The position numbers were made by a program, and so were the translations under genes. A model generated the notes under the pieces. It did not search any database. It worked only from the letters and a program-made list of their open reading frames with translations, and had not been told where the DNA came from. A stretch of 64,000 nt of DNA. It comes from Clavibacter phaseoli. GTDB lineage: Bacteria > Actinomycetota > Actinomycetes > Actinomycetales > Microbacteriaceae. This document shows, piece by piece, positions 19,706 to 28,539 of the stretch (position 1 is the stretch's first letter; every line of letters starts with the position of its first letter). Where the stretch lies: contig NZ_CP040786.1 in assembly GCF_021922925.1 (NCBI RefSeq), positions 2,046,001-2,110,000 of the forward strand. Reading direction: 5' to 3'.

Positions 19706-19748
19706 AATAGCATCCTGACGCCCGGGTCGCTCCGGAGCCGATCCCGCG

Positions 19749-21665
19749 TCAGCCGAGCAGCGGCCGCTGCGCCCTCTTGCGCTCCACGTACTCCGCGTGC
19801 GCCGCCTGCGTCGACGGCATCTCGGAGACGCCGGGGACGGGCACGTCCCACCAGCCCTCGCCGTCGGGGCCGTAGACGAGCGGGTCGGACTCGACGTGGA
19901 TCACGGTGGTGCGGTCGGAGGCCTTCGCGCGCCGCACCGCCTCGCCGAGCGCGGTCGTCGCGCCGGGGCCGGGGGCGACCTCGATCACGTCCACGCCGTA
20001 GCTGCGCGCGTTCGCCGCGAGGTCCACGGGCAGCGGCTCGCGGCCCTCGAAGGCCCGCGTCGCCGGGTCGAGCTGGCGGTAGCGGGTGCCGAAGCGCTCG
20101 GTGCCGACGGTCTCGGAGAGGTGGCCGATGGACGCGTAGCCGTGGTTCTGGATCACCACGACGATGATCTTGATCCCCTCGGCCACCGCCGTCACGAGCT
20201 CGGTGTGCAGCATGAGGTAGGAGCCGTCGCCGACCATGACGATCACGTCGCGGTCGTCGCCGTACGCCTCCGCGCCGCGCTTCACGCCCAGCCCGCCGGG
20301 GATCTCGTAGCCCATGCACGAGAAGGCGTACTCGACGTGGTAGCCGAGCGCGTCGCGCACGCGCCAGAGCTTGTGGAGGTCGCCCGGCAGGGATCCGGCC
20401 GCCTGCACGACGACGTCGCGCGGGTCGCTCGCGGCCTGCACGGCGCCGATGATCTCGGGCTGCCCGGGCAGCGCGCCGCCCATGGGGGCGAGGGCGCGGT
20501 CGACGGCGGCGTCCCACTCGCGCTTCTCGCGGGCGATGCGGTCGGCGTAGGCGGCGTCGACGCGCGTGCCGGCGAGCGCCTCGATGAGCGCCTCCAGGGT
20601 CTCGCGCGCGTCGGCGACCACGGGCAGCTGCGTGCCGTGCTTGTACGCGTCGAAGGCCGCGACGTTGACGTTCACGAAGGTCACGTCAGGGCGCTGGAAG
20701 GCCGTGCGGCTCGCGGTGGTGAAGTCGGAGTAGCGCGTGCCGATGCCGATCACGACGTCGGCCTCGGCGGCCAGGCGGTTCGCGGCGGTGGATCCGGTCG
20801 CGCCGATGCCGCCGACGTGCTGCGGGTGGTCCCAGGCCAGGGATCCGCCGCCGGCCTGCGTGGTGCCGACCGGGATCCCGGTGGCCGCGGCGAAGCGCAG
20901 CAGCGCCTCCTCCGCCGCGGAGTAGATGACGCCGCCGCCCGCGACGACGAGCGGCGTGCGCGCGTCGCGGATCGCCTGGACCGCGCGGGCGAGCGGCCCG
21001 CGCTCCGGCAGCGGACGGCGCAGGTGCCACTCGCGCGGCGCGAGGAACGCGAGCGGCACGTCGAGCGCCTCCGCCTGCACGTCCTCGGGCAGCGCGATGG
21101 TCACGGCGCCCGTCTCGGCCGGATCGGTGAGCACGCGCATGGCCGCGAGCGCGATCGAGTAGAGCTGCTCGGGCCGCTGCACGCGGTCGAAGAAGCGCGA
21201 GAGCGGGCGGAACGCGTCGTTCACCGAGATGCCGGTGTCGTGCGGGTGCTCGAGCTGCTGCAGCACCGGATCCGCCACCCGGGTCGCGAACGTGTCGCTC
21301 GGCAGGAGCAGCGCCGGCAGCCGGTTGGCCGTCGCGAGGGCCGCGCCCGTGAGCATGTTCGCGGCGCCGGGCCCGACCGACGCGGCGCTCGCGTAGGTCG
21401 CGAGGCGCCGGTGCATGCGCGCGAAGCCGACGGACTGGTGCACCATCGCCTGCTCGTTGCGGGCCTGGTGGTACGGCATGAGGTCGGGATCCTGCGCGTT
21501 CGCCTGCATGAGCGCCTGGCCGATGCCGGCCACGTTGCCGTGGCCGAAGATCCCGAAGACGCCGGGGATGGTGCGCTCGCGGTGGTCGCCGTCGACCGTC
21601 CACTGGTTGGCGAGGAACGCGACGAGCGCCTGGCTGACGGTCATGCGGACGGTGGGCTCGGTCAT
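19749..21665 (-). CDS. iolD: 3D-(3,5/4)-trihydroxycyclohexane-1,2-dione hydrolase
   Basis: A 638-residue thiamine-diphosphate enzyme that opens the cyclitol dione to 5-deoxy-glucuronate. The N-terminal MTVSQALVAFLANQWTVDG and IPGVFGIFGHGNVAGIGQAL are diagnostic of IolD. The central domain has IGTRYSDFTT, and the cofactor motif runs from VGDGSYLMLHTE to QNHGYASIGHL. Its start overlaps the iolB stop (ATGA). It is the last gene of the iolC-barrel-iolA-iolB-iolD operon. Confidence 0.95.
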   Translation of the reverse strand: MTEPTVRMTVSQALVAFLANQWTVDGDHRERTIPGVFGIFGHGNVAGIGQALMQANAQDPDLMPYHQARNEQAMVHQSVGFARMHRRLATYASAASVGPGAANMLTGAALATANRLPALLLPSDTFATRVADPVLQQLEHPHDTGISVNDAFRPLSRFFDRVQRPEQLYSIALAAMRVLTDPAETGAVTIALPEDVQAEALDVPLAFLAPREWHLRRPLPERGPLARAVQAIRDARTPLVVAGGGVIYSAAEEALLRFAAATGIPVGTTQAGGGSLAWDHPQHVGGIGATGSTAANRLAAEADVVIGIGTRYSDFTTASRTAFQRPDVTFVNVNVAAFDAYKHGTQLPVVADARETLEALIEALAGTRVDAAYADRIAREKREWDAAVDRALAPMGGALPGQPEIIGAVQAASDPRDVVVQAAGSLPGDLHKLWRVRDALGYHVEYAFSCMGYEIPGGLGVKRGAEAYGDDRDVIVMVGDGSYLMLHTELVTAVAEGIKIIVVVIQNHGYASIGHLSETVGTERFGTRYRQLDPATRAFEGREPLPVDLAANARSYGVDVIEVAPGPGATTALGEAVRRAKASDRTTVIHVESDPLVYGPDGEGWWDVPVPGVSEMPSTQAAHAEYVERKRAQRPLLG

Positions 21666-22627
21666 CGGGCGGGTGCTTCCTGGTCGGGGGCGGATGCGGG
21701 GGCGGCGTCATCGGTCGCGGCGTCGGGGGCGAACGGCAGGCGCGGGTCGATGGCCTGCCCGGCCCACGTGCCGCGGATCCAGCCGTGCGCGGGGTGGTCG
21801 CTGATGAGCCAGGCGCGGTCGGCGCCCGGTCCCGCCATGACGTTGAGGTAGTAGAGGTCGTAGCCGGGCGCCGCGACGGCGGGCCCGTGGTAGCCGTACG
21901 GCACGAGCGCGACGTCGCCCGTGCGCACGACGGCGTCGATCGCGATCTCGCCCGCGGGCGACGACGAGGTGTGGAACAGGCCGAACGGATCCGCGCCCGC
22001 GGGCGCGTCGAGACCGCGGCCGACGGCGGTCTCGAAGTAGTAGATCTCCTCGAGCCGCGACTCCTCCCCCGGCCTCTCCTCGTCGTGCTTGTGCGCGGGG
22101 TAGCTCGACCAGTTCTCGGCGGGCGTCAGCACCTCGCAGACGATGAGGCGCTCGGCGTCGAGGGATCCGGGCGTGCCGGGCGTCCCGAAGTTGTGCACCT
22201 GGCGGCTCGAGCGGCCGGCGCCGCGCAGCTCGACGGGGACCTCCTCGCGGGCGATCCTGCGGCTCGGCACGTGCCGCGTGGCGGGCGACTCGGCGACGGC
22301 CACGCGGCCGGATCCGGTGAGCACCGCGCTCGACACGCACGACAGGTACAGCACGTCGGTGGGGCCGGCGAAGACCGACGCGCGGCCCGCGAGGTCGGTC
22401 ACGCGCTCGTCGCCGTCGCCCTCGCGGTGCCGCACGGCGAAGGATCCCGCGAGCGGCACCACCATGCGCTCGACGCCCGCGGCGGGCAGCTCGAGCGCGT
22501 CGCCGTCGCCGAGCACCGCGACCCGGAGGCCTGTGTGCTCCCAGCCGGGGAGGGATCCGTCGACCACGCTCTCCCAGCCGTCGCGGCCGATGCTGCCGCG
22601 GGGGTGCAGCCACTCGTTCGTCGTCAT
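21662..22627 (-). CDS. iolB: 5-deoxy-glucuronate isomerase
   Basis: A 321-residue IolB, a bicupin that isomerises 5-deoxy-glucuronate to 2-deoxy-5-ke-to-gluconate. Recognisable are SSRQVHNFGTPGTP, the metal-binding WSSYPAHKHDE followed by LEEIYYFET, and the second-cupin PYGYHGPAVAAPGYDLYYLNVMAGP. The Asp/Ala/Pro-rich C-terminal ~20 residues are extra. The start at 22627 gives MTTNEWLHP, the normal family opening. It is translationally coupled to iolD. Confidence 0.95.
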   Translation of the reverse strand: MTTNEWLHPRGSIGRDGWESVVDGSLPGWEHTGLRVAVLGDGDALELPAAGVERMVVPLAGSFAVRHREGDGDERVTDLAGRASVFAGPTDVLYLSCVSSAVLTGSGRVAVAESPATRHVPSRRIAREEVPVELRGAGRSSRQVHNFGTPGTPGSLDAERLIVCEVLTPAENWSSYPAHKHDEERPGEESRLEEIYYFETAVGRGLDAPAGADPFGLFHTSSSPAGEIAIDAVVRTGDVALVPYGYHGPAVAAPGYDLYYLNVMAGPGADRAWLISDHPAHGWIRGTWAGQAIDPRLPFAPDAATDDAAPASAPDQEAPAR

Positions 22628-22674
22628 GCGCGTCTCCGTCGTCGTCGTCGGGTGCCCGGCCGGGCGGGGGTGGA

Positions 22675-24180
<1,506 letters not shown>

Positions 24181-24226
24181 GGTGTCCTCAGGCGGTGGCG
24201 GGTGGTGGACGGGTCGGTCTTCGGGG

Positions 24227-25165
24227 TCAGGGGCGGGCGCGGCCGTGCACGAGGTCGACGGCCTGGTCGACCGCGCGCGCGACGTCGCCGTCGGCGGGGT
24301 GGATCAGCGTGCGGCCGACGACCAGGCCGCGGACGCCGGGGAGGCCGAGCGCATGCTCCCAGCCGGCCCAGGTGTCCTCGCTCGCGCCCTGCGGATCCCC
24401 GCCGAGCAGCAGCGTGGGCAGGGTGGTCGCGGCCATGACGCGGGCCATGTCGTCGACGACGGGCAGCTTCATCCACGTGCGCGCGGAGGAGGAGCCGAGG
24501 CCGGAGGCGATGGCGATGGACGTGATGACGGCGTCGGGCGTGAGGTCGTTGACGATCCGGCCGTCTTGCCACGCGCTCATGAACGGCTCGAGCATGATCG
24601 GGAGGCCCGCCCGCACCGCGTCGTCGACCGCGCGGGCGTTGGCCTCGAGGGTGGCGGCCGTGCCGGCGTCGCCGAGGGCGATCCGCACGAGCGTCTTCGC
24701 GAAGTCGAGGCCGTCGCGCACGATCCCCGGGACGTCGTAGGCGGTGAAGCGGTCGTCCATCTCGAAGGCGGCGCCGCGGAGGCCGCCGCGGTTCATGGAT
24801 CCGACGACCACCTTGTGGTCGAGGAGGCCGAGGAGCGCGAGGTCGTCGACGATGTCCGGGGTGCCGAGCACGCCGTCGACCCCGTCGCGCGTGAGGGCGG
24901 TCGCGAGTCCGGCGAGCAGCTCGTAGCGGTCGGCGAGGGCCATCGGGTCGTCGCCGACGCCGAGCGCGCCGCGGGCGGGGTGGTCGGCGGCGACGATGAG
25001 GAGGCGGCCGTCGTCGCGGATCAGCGGGCGGCGGACCCGGCGGGCGAGCGCGCGGGCGACGGCGGCGGGATCCGTGGCGCGCAGGTCGCGAAGGGCCTGG
25101 AACGCACCGGGCAGGTCGCCCGCGCGGACGAGCTCGGCGGGCGACGTCTCGTCGACGGCGGTCAT
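24227..25165 (-). CDS. (beta/alpha)8-barrel aldolase-like protein of inositol clusters (Cgl0158 type)
   Basis: A 312-residue DeoC-like barrel. LLIVAADHPARGALG, KVVVGSMNRGGL, KTLVRIALGD and GLPIMLEPFMS give candidate Schiff-base and phosphate residues. Proteins of this type sit between iolC and iolA in actinobacterial inositol clusters, as in Corynebacterium glutamicum. They probably do the IolJ step, splitting 2-deoxy-5-keto-gluconate-6-phosphate into dihydroxyacetone phosphate and malonate semialdehyde. It overlaps iolC by ATGA. The aldolase role is inferred from position, since no classical iolJ is present. Confidence 0.82.
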   Translation of the reverse strand: MTAVDETSPAELVRAGDLPGAFQALRDLRATDPAAVARALARRVRRPLIRDDGRLLIVAADHPARGALGVGDDPMALADRYELLAGLATALTRDGVDGVLGTPDIVDDLALLGLLDHKVVVGSMNRGGLRGAAFEMDDRFTAYDVPGIVRDGLDFAKTLVRIALGDAGTAATLEANARAVDDAVRAGLPIMLEPFMSAWQDGRIVNDLTPDAVITSIAIASGLGSSSARTWMKLPVVDDMARVMAATTLPTLLLGGDPQGASEDTWAGWEHALGLPGVRGLVVGRTLIHPADGDVARAVDQAVDLVHGRARP

Positions 25166-26139
25166 CGGATCCCCTCCAGCACGGCCTCGACCTCGGCGGT
25201 CGTCGGCATGGCGGTCGAGCACTCGCGGCGGGACGCGACGATGGCGCCCGCGACGTTGGCGAAGCGCAGGATCCGCTCGAGGTCCCACCCGGCGAGCAGC
25301 CCGTGCACGAGCGCGCCGCCGAAGCCGTCGCCCGCGCCGAGCCCGTTGACGACCTCGACCGGATACGGCGGCACCTCCACGGTCTCGTCGCGCGTCTTCG
25401 CGAGCACGCCCTTCGGGCCCTGCTTGACGATCGCGAGCTCGACGCCGCGGTCGAGCAGGGCGTCGGCGGCCCGCAGCGGATCCGTCTCCCCCACCGCGAT
25501 CTCGCACTCCTCGCGGTTGCCGACCGCGACGGTCACGTGCTCGAGCGCGCGGCCGACCTCGCGGGTCGCGTCCGCGGGCGACGACCAGAACATCGGCCGG
25601 TAGTCGAGGTCGAGCACGGTCAGCGGGCGGCGCGCGCGGGCGGCCCACGCGGCGTGGTGGGCGGTGCGGCTCGGGTCCTCGCTGAGACCCGTGACGGTCG
25701 ACCAGTGGACGCGCGCGTCCTGGATCGCCGTCGTGTCGAGCGCGTCGGCCTCGATGCAGAGGTCGGGCGCCTTCGGGCGGCGGTAGAAGTAGAGGGGGAA
25801 GTCGTCGGGCGGGAAGATCTCGCAGAAGGTGACGGGCGTCGGCAGGTCGTCGACCGGCGTCACGAACTCCGCGGAGACGCCGAGCCGCTCGAGCTCCCGC
25901 GTGACGTACCGGCCGAACGGGTCGTCGCCGACGCGCGAGACGAGGGCGGCGGATCTGCCGTGGCGGGCGGCCGCGACCGCGACGTTGGCCGCGCTCCCGC
26001 CGAGGTACTTGCCGAAGGTCTCGACGTCCTCGAGGCCCACGCCGTCCTGGAGCGGGTAGAGGTCGACGCCGACGCGGCCGATGGTGATCACGTCGTGGAT
26101 CGGGGTCGAGGCGGGGACTGCGTTCATGGCAGGGCTCAT
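25162..26139 (-). CDS. iolC: 5-dehydro-2-deoxygluconokinase
   Basis: A 325-residue PfkB-family kinase that phosphorylates 2-deoxy-5-keto-gluconate. ITIGRVGVDLYPLQ opens the fold, KYLGGSAANVAVA is the substrate Gly-Gly switch and NGLGAGDGFGGALVHG carries the catalytic Asp near residue 271. The ATG at 26139 is preferred over others because GAGAGGAAG lies ten bases upstream. It is first in the iol operon and has an IolR-like box about 70 bases before the start. Confidence 0.93.
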   Translation of the reverse strand: MSPAMNAVPASTPIHDVITIGRVGVDLYPLQDGVGLEDVETFGKYLGGSAANVAVAAARHGRSAALVSRVGDDPFGRYVTRELERLGVSAEFVTPVDDLPTPVTFCEIFPPDDFPLYFYRRPKAPDLCIEADALDTTAIQDARVHWSTVTGLSEDPSRTAHHAAWAARARRPLTVLDLDYRPMFWSSPADATREVGRALEHVTVAVGNREECEIAVGETDPLRAADALLDRGVELAIVKQGPKGVLAKTRDETVEVPPYPVEVVNGLGAGDGFGGALVHGLLAGWDLERILRFANVAGAIVASRRECSTAMPTTAEVEAVLEGIR

Positions 26140-26205
26140 GGCGGCGCTGCTTCCTCTCCGGCGATGGAGGGCGGTGGGCGGGTGCTGCTGTCCGTCCAAC
26201 GTAGC

Positions 26206-26229
26206 GCATGTTCTGACATAGGCACATGC
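26206..26229. promoter_or_regulatory. IolR-like operator before iolC
   Basis: GCATGT (26206-26211) and ACATGC (26224-26229) form an inverted repeat with a 12-base spacer. Inside it lies TGTTCTGACA (26209-26218), matching the remembered KGWCHTRACA consensus at 9 of 10 positions. A TACGTT -10-like box follows on the minus strand near 26200. The same kind of box precedes iolE and the ABC operon. Confidence 0.55.
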
Positions 26230-26256
26230 CTTATCGGGGGCAGGGTCGCGACCCGC

Positions 26257-26748
26257 TCAGTCGAGCGGCAGGTGCATCACTTGCAGGCCGACGAGCCCGT
26301 CCTCCGCGTGGTCGAAGGCCTCGGGGACGGTGCCGATGATCCGGAACCCCAGCGACCGCCACAGATGCACGGCCGCGTGGTTGGTCTCGACGACGGCGTT
26401 GAACTGGATCGCCCGGTAGCCCTCCGCGCGCGCCCACGCCAACACGAACTCGCCGAGCGCCCGGCCGACGCCGCGACCGCCGTGCGCGGGATCCACGAGG
26501 AAGGAGCCCGTGGCGACGTGCGCGCCGCGACCCGGGCGGTTCGGGCCGGCCTTGGCGGATCCGAGCACGGTGCCGTCGTCATCCACGGCCACGAAGGTGC
26601 GGGCCGGCGCCTCCGCCATCCAGTTCGGCCGCGCCTCCTCGAGCGACTGCCCAGCCGGGAGCGCGTAGGTGCGGCCGGCATCGACGATCGCGCGATAGAA
26701 GGGGTGGATCAGGGGCCAGTCGGCGTCCGTGGCGGGGCGGATCTGCAT
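26257..26748 (-). CDS. GNAT acetyltransferase
   Basis: A 163-residue single-domain GNAT. RPATDADWPLI opens the fold, the acetyl-CoA loop is GGRGVGRALGEFVL and the closing strand motif NHAAVHLWRSLGFRIIGTVPEAF is typical of phosphinothricin-acetyltransferase-like members. A TAGCCT -10 box (26756-26761) is seven bases from the ATG, so the message is probably leaderless. It reads toward iolC but iolC has its own promoter. Confidence 0.88.
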   Translation of the reverse strand: MQIRPATDADWPLIHPFYRAIVDAGRTYALPAGQSLEEARPNWMAEAPARTFVAVDDDGTVLGSAKAGPNRPGRGAHVATGSFLVDPAHGGRGVGRALGEFVLAWARAEGYRAIQFNAVVETNHAAVHLWRSLGFRIIGTVPEAFDHAEDGLVGLQVMHLPLD

Positions 26749-26758
26749 GCGGTCGAGG

Positions 26759-27385
26759 CTATCCGGCGGCGCCCGCGACGCCGAGCGCCGGCAGCAGCAC
26801 CTCGTCGATCACGGTGACGAAGAACGCGCGCGACACCGGCCCGCGGCCGGCCGCGAGGCGCTGCGTGCTCATCGCCGGGACGACCTCGGCGAGCACGGCG
26901 AGGGCGGCGTCCGAGCGCGCGGGCGCCTCGCCACGCTCGACGGCGCGGCGCAGGAGCCGGCCGTAGACGTCGACGTAGGGGTCCGTGACCTCGGAGCGGA
27001 TCGCCCGCGCCAGTCGCTCGGAGCCGCGCATCGCGGGCGCGAGGCCGGCGAACACGGCGGCGCGGCGGTCGGGCCCGCCGAGCCAGCCCGAGTCGACGAC
27101 GGCCAGGAGGTCGTCGCGCAGGGATCCGGTGTCGGGCAGGGCCTCGGCCTCCGGCGGGCGGCCGACGCTGCGGACGGCGGCGAGCACCAGGTCCTCCTTC
27201 GTCGCCCAGCGCCGGTAGATCGTGGTCTTCGCGCGTCCGGTGCGGGCGGCGACCTCGTCGAGTGCCATGCCGTCGTAGTCCCGCTCGGCGACGAGGTCGA
27301 GGGCGGCGGCGAGGATCGCGGCGTCCCCCGAGCGGTCGACGGGGCGGCCGACGCGGGGCCGCGGGGCGTCGGTCGGCATGTCCAT
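26759..27385 (-). CDS. TetR-family regulator
   Basis: A 208-residue TetR protein. The HTH (~20-65) reads AALDLVAERDYDGMALDEVAARTGRAKTTIYRRW, and the C-terminal ligand domain contains DDLLAVVDSGWLGGPDRR. It is divergent from the SDR gene at 27476, which it probably represses. A TATCCT -10 box at 27393-27398 lies seven bases from the ATG, implying a leaderless transcript. The inducer is unknown. Confidence 0.87.
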   Translation of the reverse strand: MDMPTDAPRPRVGRPVDRSGDAAILAAALDLVAERDYDGMALDEVAARTGRAKTTIYRRWATKEDLVLAAVRSVGRPPEAEALPDTGSLRDDLLAVVDSGWLGGPDRRAAVFAGLAPAMRGSERLARAIRSEVTDPYVDVYGRLLRRAVERGEAPARSDAALAVLAEVVPAMSTQRLAAGRGPVSRAFFVTVIDEVLLPALGVAGAAG

Positions 27386-27475
27386 CCCGTCCAGGATAGG
27401 CCCGTCGCGGTATTCCGCTACTCAGGAACAGCGTTACTCCTCGCAGGCCGCGTCGCGGCCGCAGGAGGAGGAGCC

Positions 27476-28198
27476 ATGCAGATCCAGGACGCGGTCGTCG
27501 TCGTCACGGGAGCGTCGTCGGGCATCGGCGCGGCCACCGCCCGGGCGGCGGCGCGGGCGGGTGCGCGGGTCGTGCTCGCGGCTCGACGGGAGGGGCGGAT
27601 CCGCGCGCTGGCGATGGAGATCGGCGGCGGCGCGATCGCCGTGCGCTGCGACGTCACGGACGCGGCCGACGTCGCCGCGCTCGCGCAGGCCGCCCTGGAC
27701 GCCTTCGGCCGCATCGACGTGCTCGTGAACAACGCGGGCCAGGGCCTCCAGTCGACGATCGAGGACCTGGCGCTCGACGACCTCCGCGCCGTCCTCGAGC
27801 TGAACCTCGTCGCGCCCCTCGCCGCGATGCAGGCGGTCCTGCCGGCGATGCGCGCCCAGGGCGCGGGCGCGATCGTGAACGTCAGCTCGGGCACCACCTT
27901 CGCCGACGTGCCGGGCACGGGCGGCTACGTCGCGTCGAAGATCGCGCTGGAGCGCCTGTCGGCGATCGCGCGCGCGGAGCTGGAGGGCACGGGCGTCGTC
28001 GTCTCGACCCTGATCCCCTTCGCCACGGAGACGGAGTTCATGGCCTCGATCCGCGCGGGCCGCGCCGAGGCGGAGGCGATGACGGCGGGCGCGGCCTTCG
28101 ACACCCCGGAGACGGTCGCCGACGCGGTCCTCGCGCTCATCGCGAGCGGCGACGCGCGGATGGACCTCGTGCCGGCGGCGTACGGCGGGTCGCGCTGA
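27476..28198 (+). CDS. short-chain dehydrogenase/reductase
   Basis: A 240-residue classical SDR with TGASSGIGAATARAA near residue 10, NNAGQG, the Ser in IVNVSSGTTFAD and the Tyr/Lys pair in YVASKIALERL. GGAGGAGGAG precedes the ATG. It is divergent from the TetR regulator across a 90-base gap that contains two near repeats, GCTACTC and CGTTACTC, possibly part of the regulator's site. The substrate is unknown. Confidence 0.9.
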   Translation: MQIQDAVVVVTGASSGIGAATARAAARAGARVVLAARREGRIRALAMEIGGGAIAVRCDVTDAADVAALAQAALDAFGRIDVLVNNAGQGLQSTIEDLALDDLRAVLELNLVAPLAAMQAVLPAMRAQGAGAIVNVSSGTTFADVPGTGGYVASKIALERLSAIARAELEGTGVVVSTLIPFATETEFMASIRAGRAEAEAMTAGAAFDTPETVADAVLALIASGDARMDLVPAAYGGSR

Positions 28199-28205
28199 TC
28201 CCGGA

Positions 28206-28439
28206 TCAGGCGGGCGGGTCGTCCGCCAGCCGCTGGAAGAGCACGTGGTCCTGCCACTCCCCCGCGATGCGGAGGTAGCGCGGCGCGAGCCCGTACCGCG
28301 TGAAGCCCGCCCGCGCGAGCACGGCCTGCGACGCGCGGTTGCCGAGGAGCGTGCCGGCGTCGACCCGGTGCAGCCCGAGCTCGCCGAACGCGAGGGCGAC
28401 CGCGGCCTCGGCGGCGGAGGTCGCGAGCCAGTACCCCAT
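28206..28439 (-). pseudogene. truncated GNAT acetyltransferase remnant
   Basis: A 77-codon frame matching only the C-terminal half of a RimJ-type GNAT (MGYWLATSAAEAA, FGELGLHRVDAGTLLGNRAS, VLARAGFTRYG, EWQDHVLFQRL). Strands 1-3 are absent, and the acetyl-CoA-binding R-G-x-G/A loop that should follow GYWL is deleted. Going upstream the frame runs straight into the large hairpin at 28476-28533. It is almost certainly a gene fragment left by a deletion. Confidence 0.7.
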
Positions 28440-28475
28440 CGCGCACGACTCGAGGATGCCCGACCGCCCGGCCCG

Positions 28476-28533
28476 CGCACGACGACGGCCGCCCCACCCC
28501 TCTGAGGGATGGGACGGCCGTCGTGGTCGTGCG
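28476..28533 (-). terminator. long hairpin terminator after the DEAD-box helicase gene
   Basis: CGCACGAC-GACGGCCG on the left pairs with CGGCCGTCGTGGTCGTGCG on the right with one 3-base bulge, and the inner CCACCCCTC/GAGGGATGGG continues the stem. The 58-base element begins six bases after the helicase stop on the minus strand. Confidence 0.7.
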
Positions 28534-28539
28534 TGGGCG

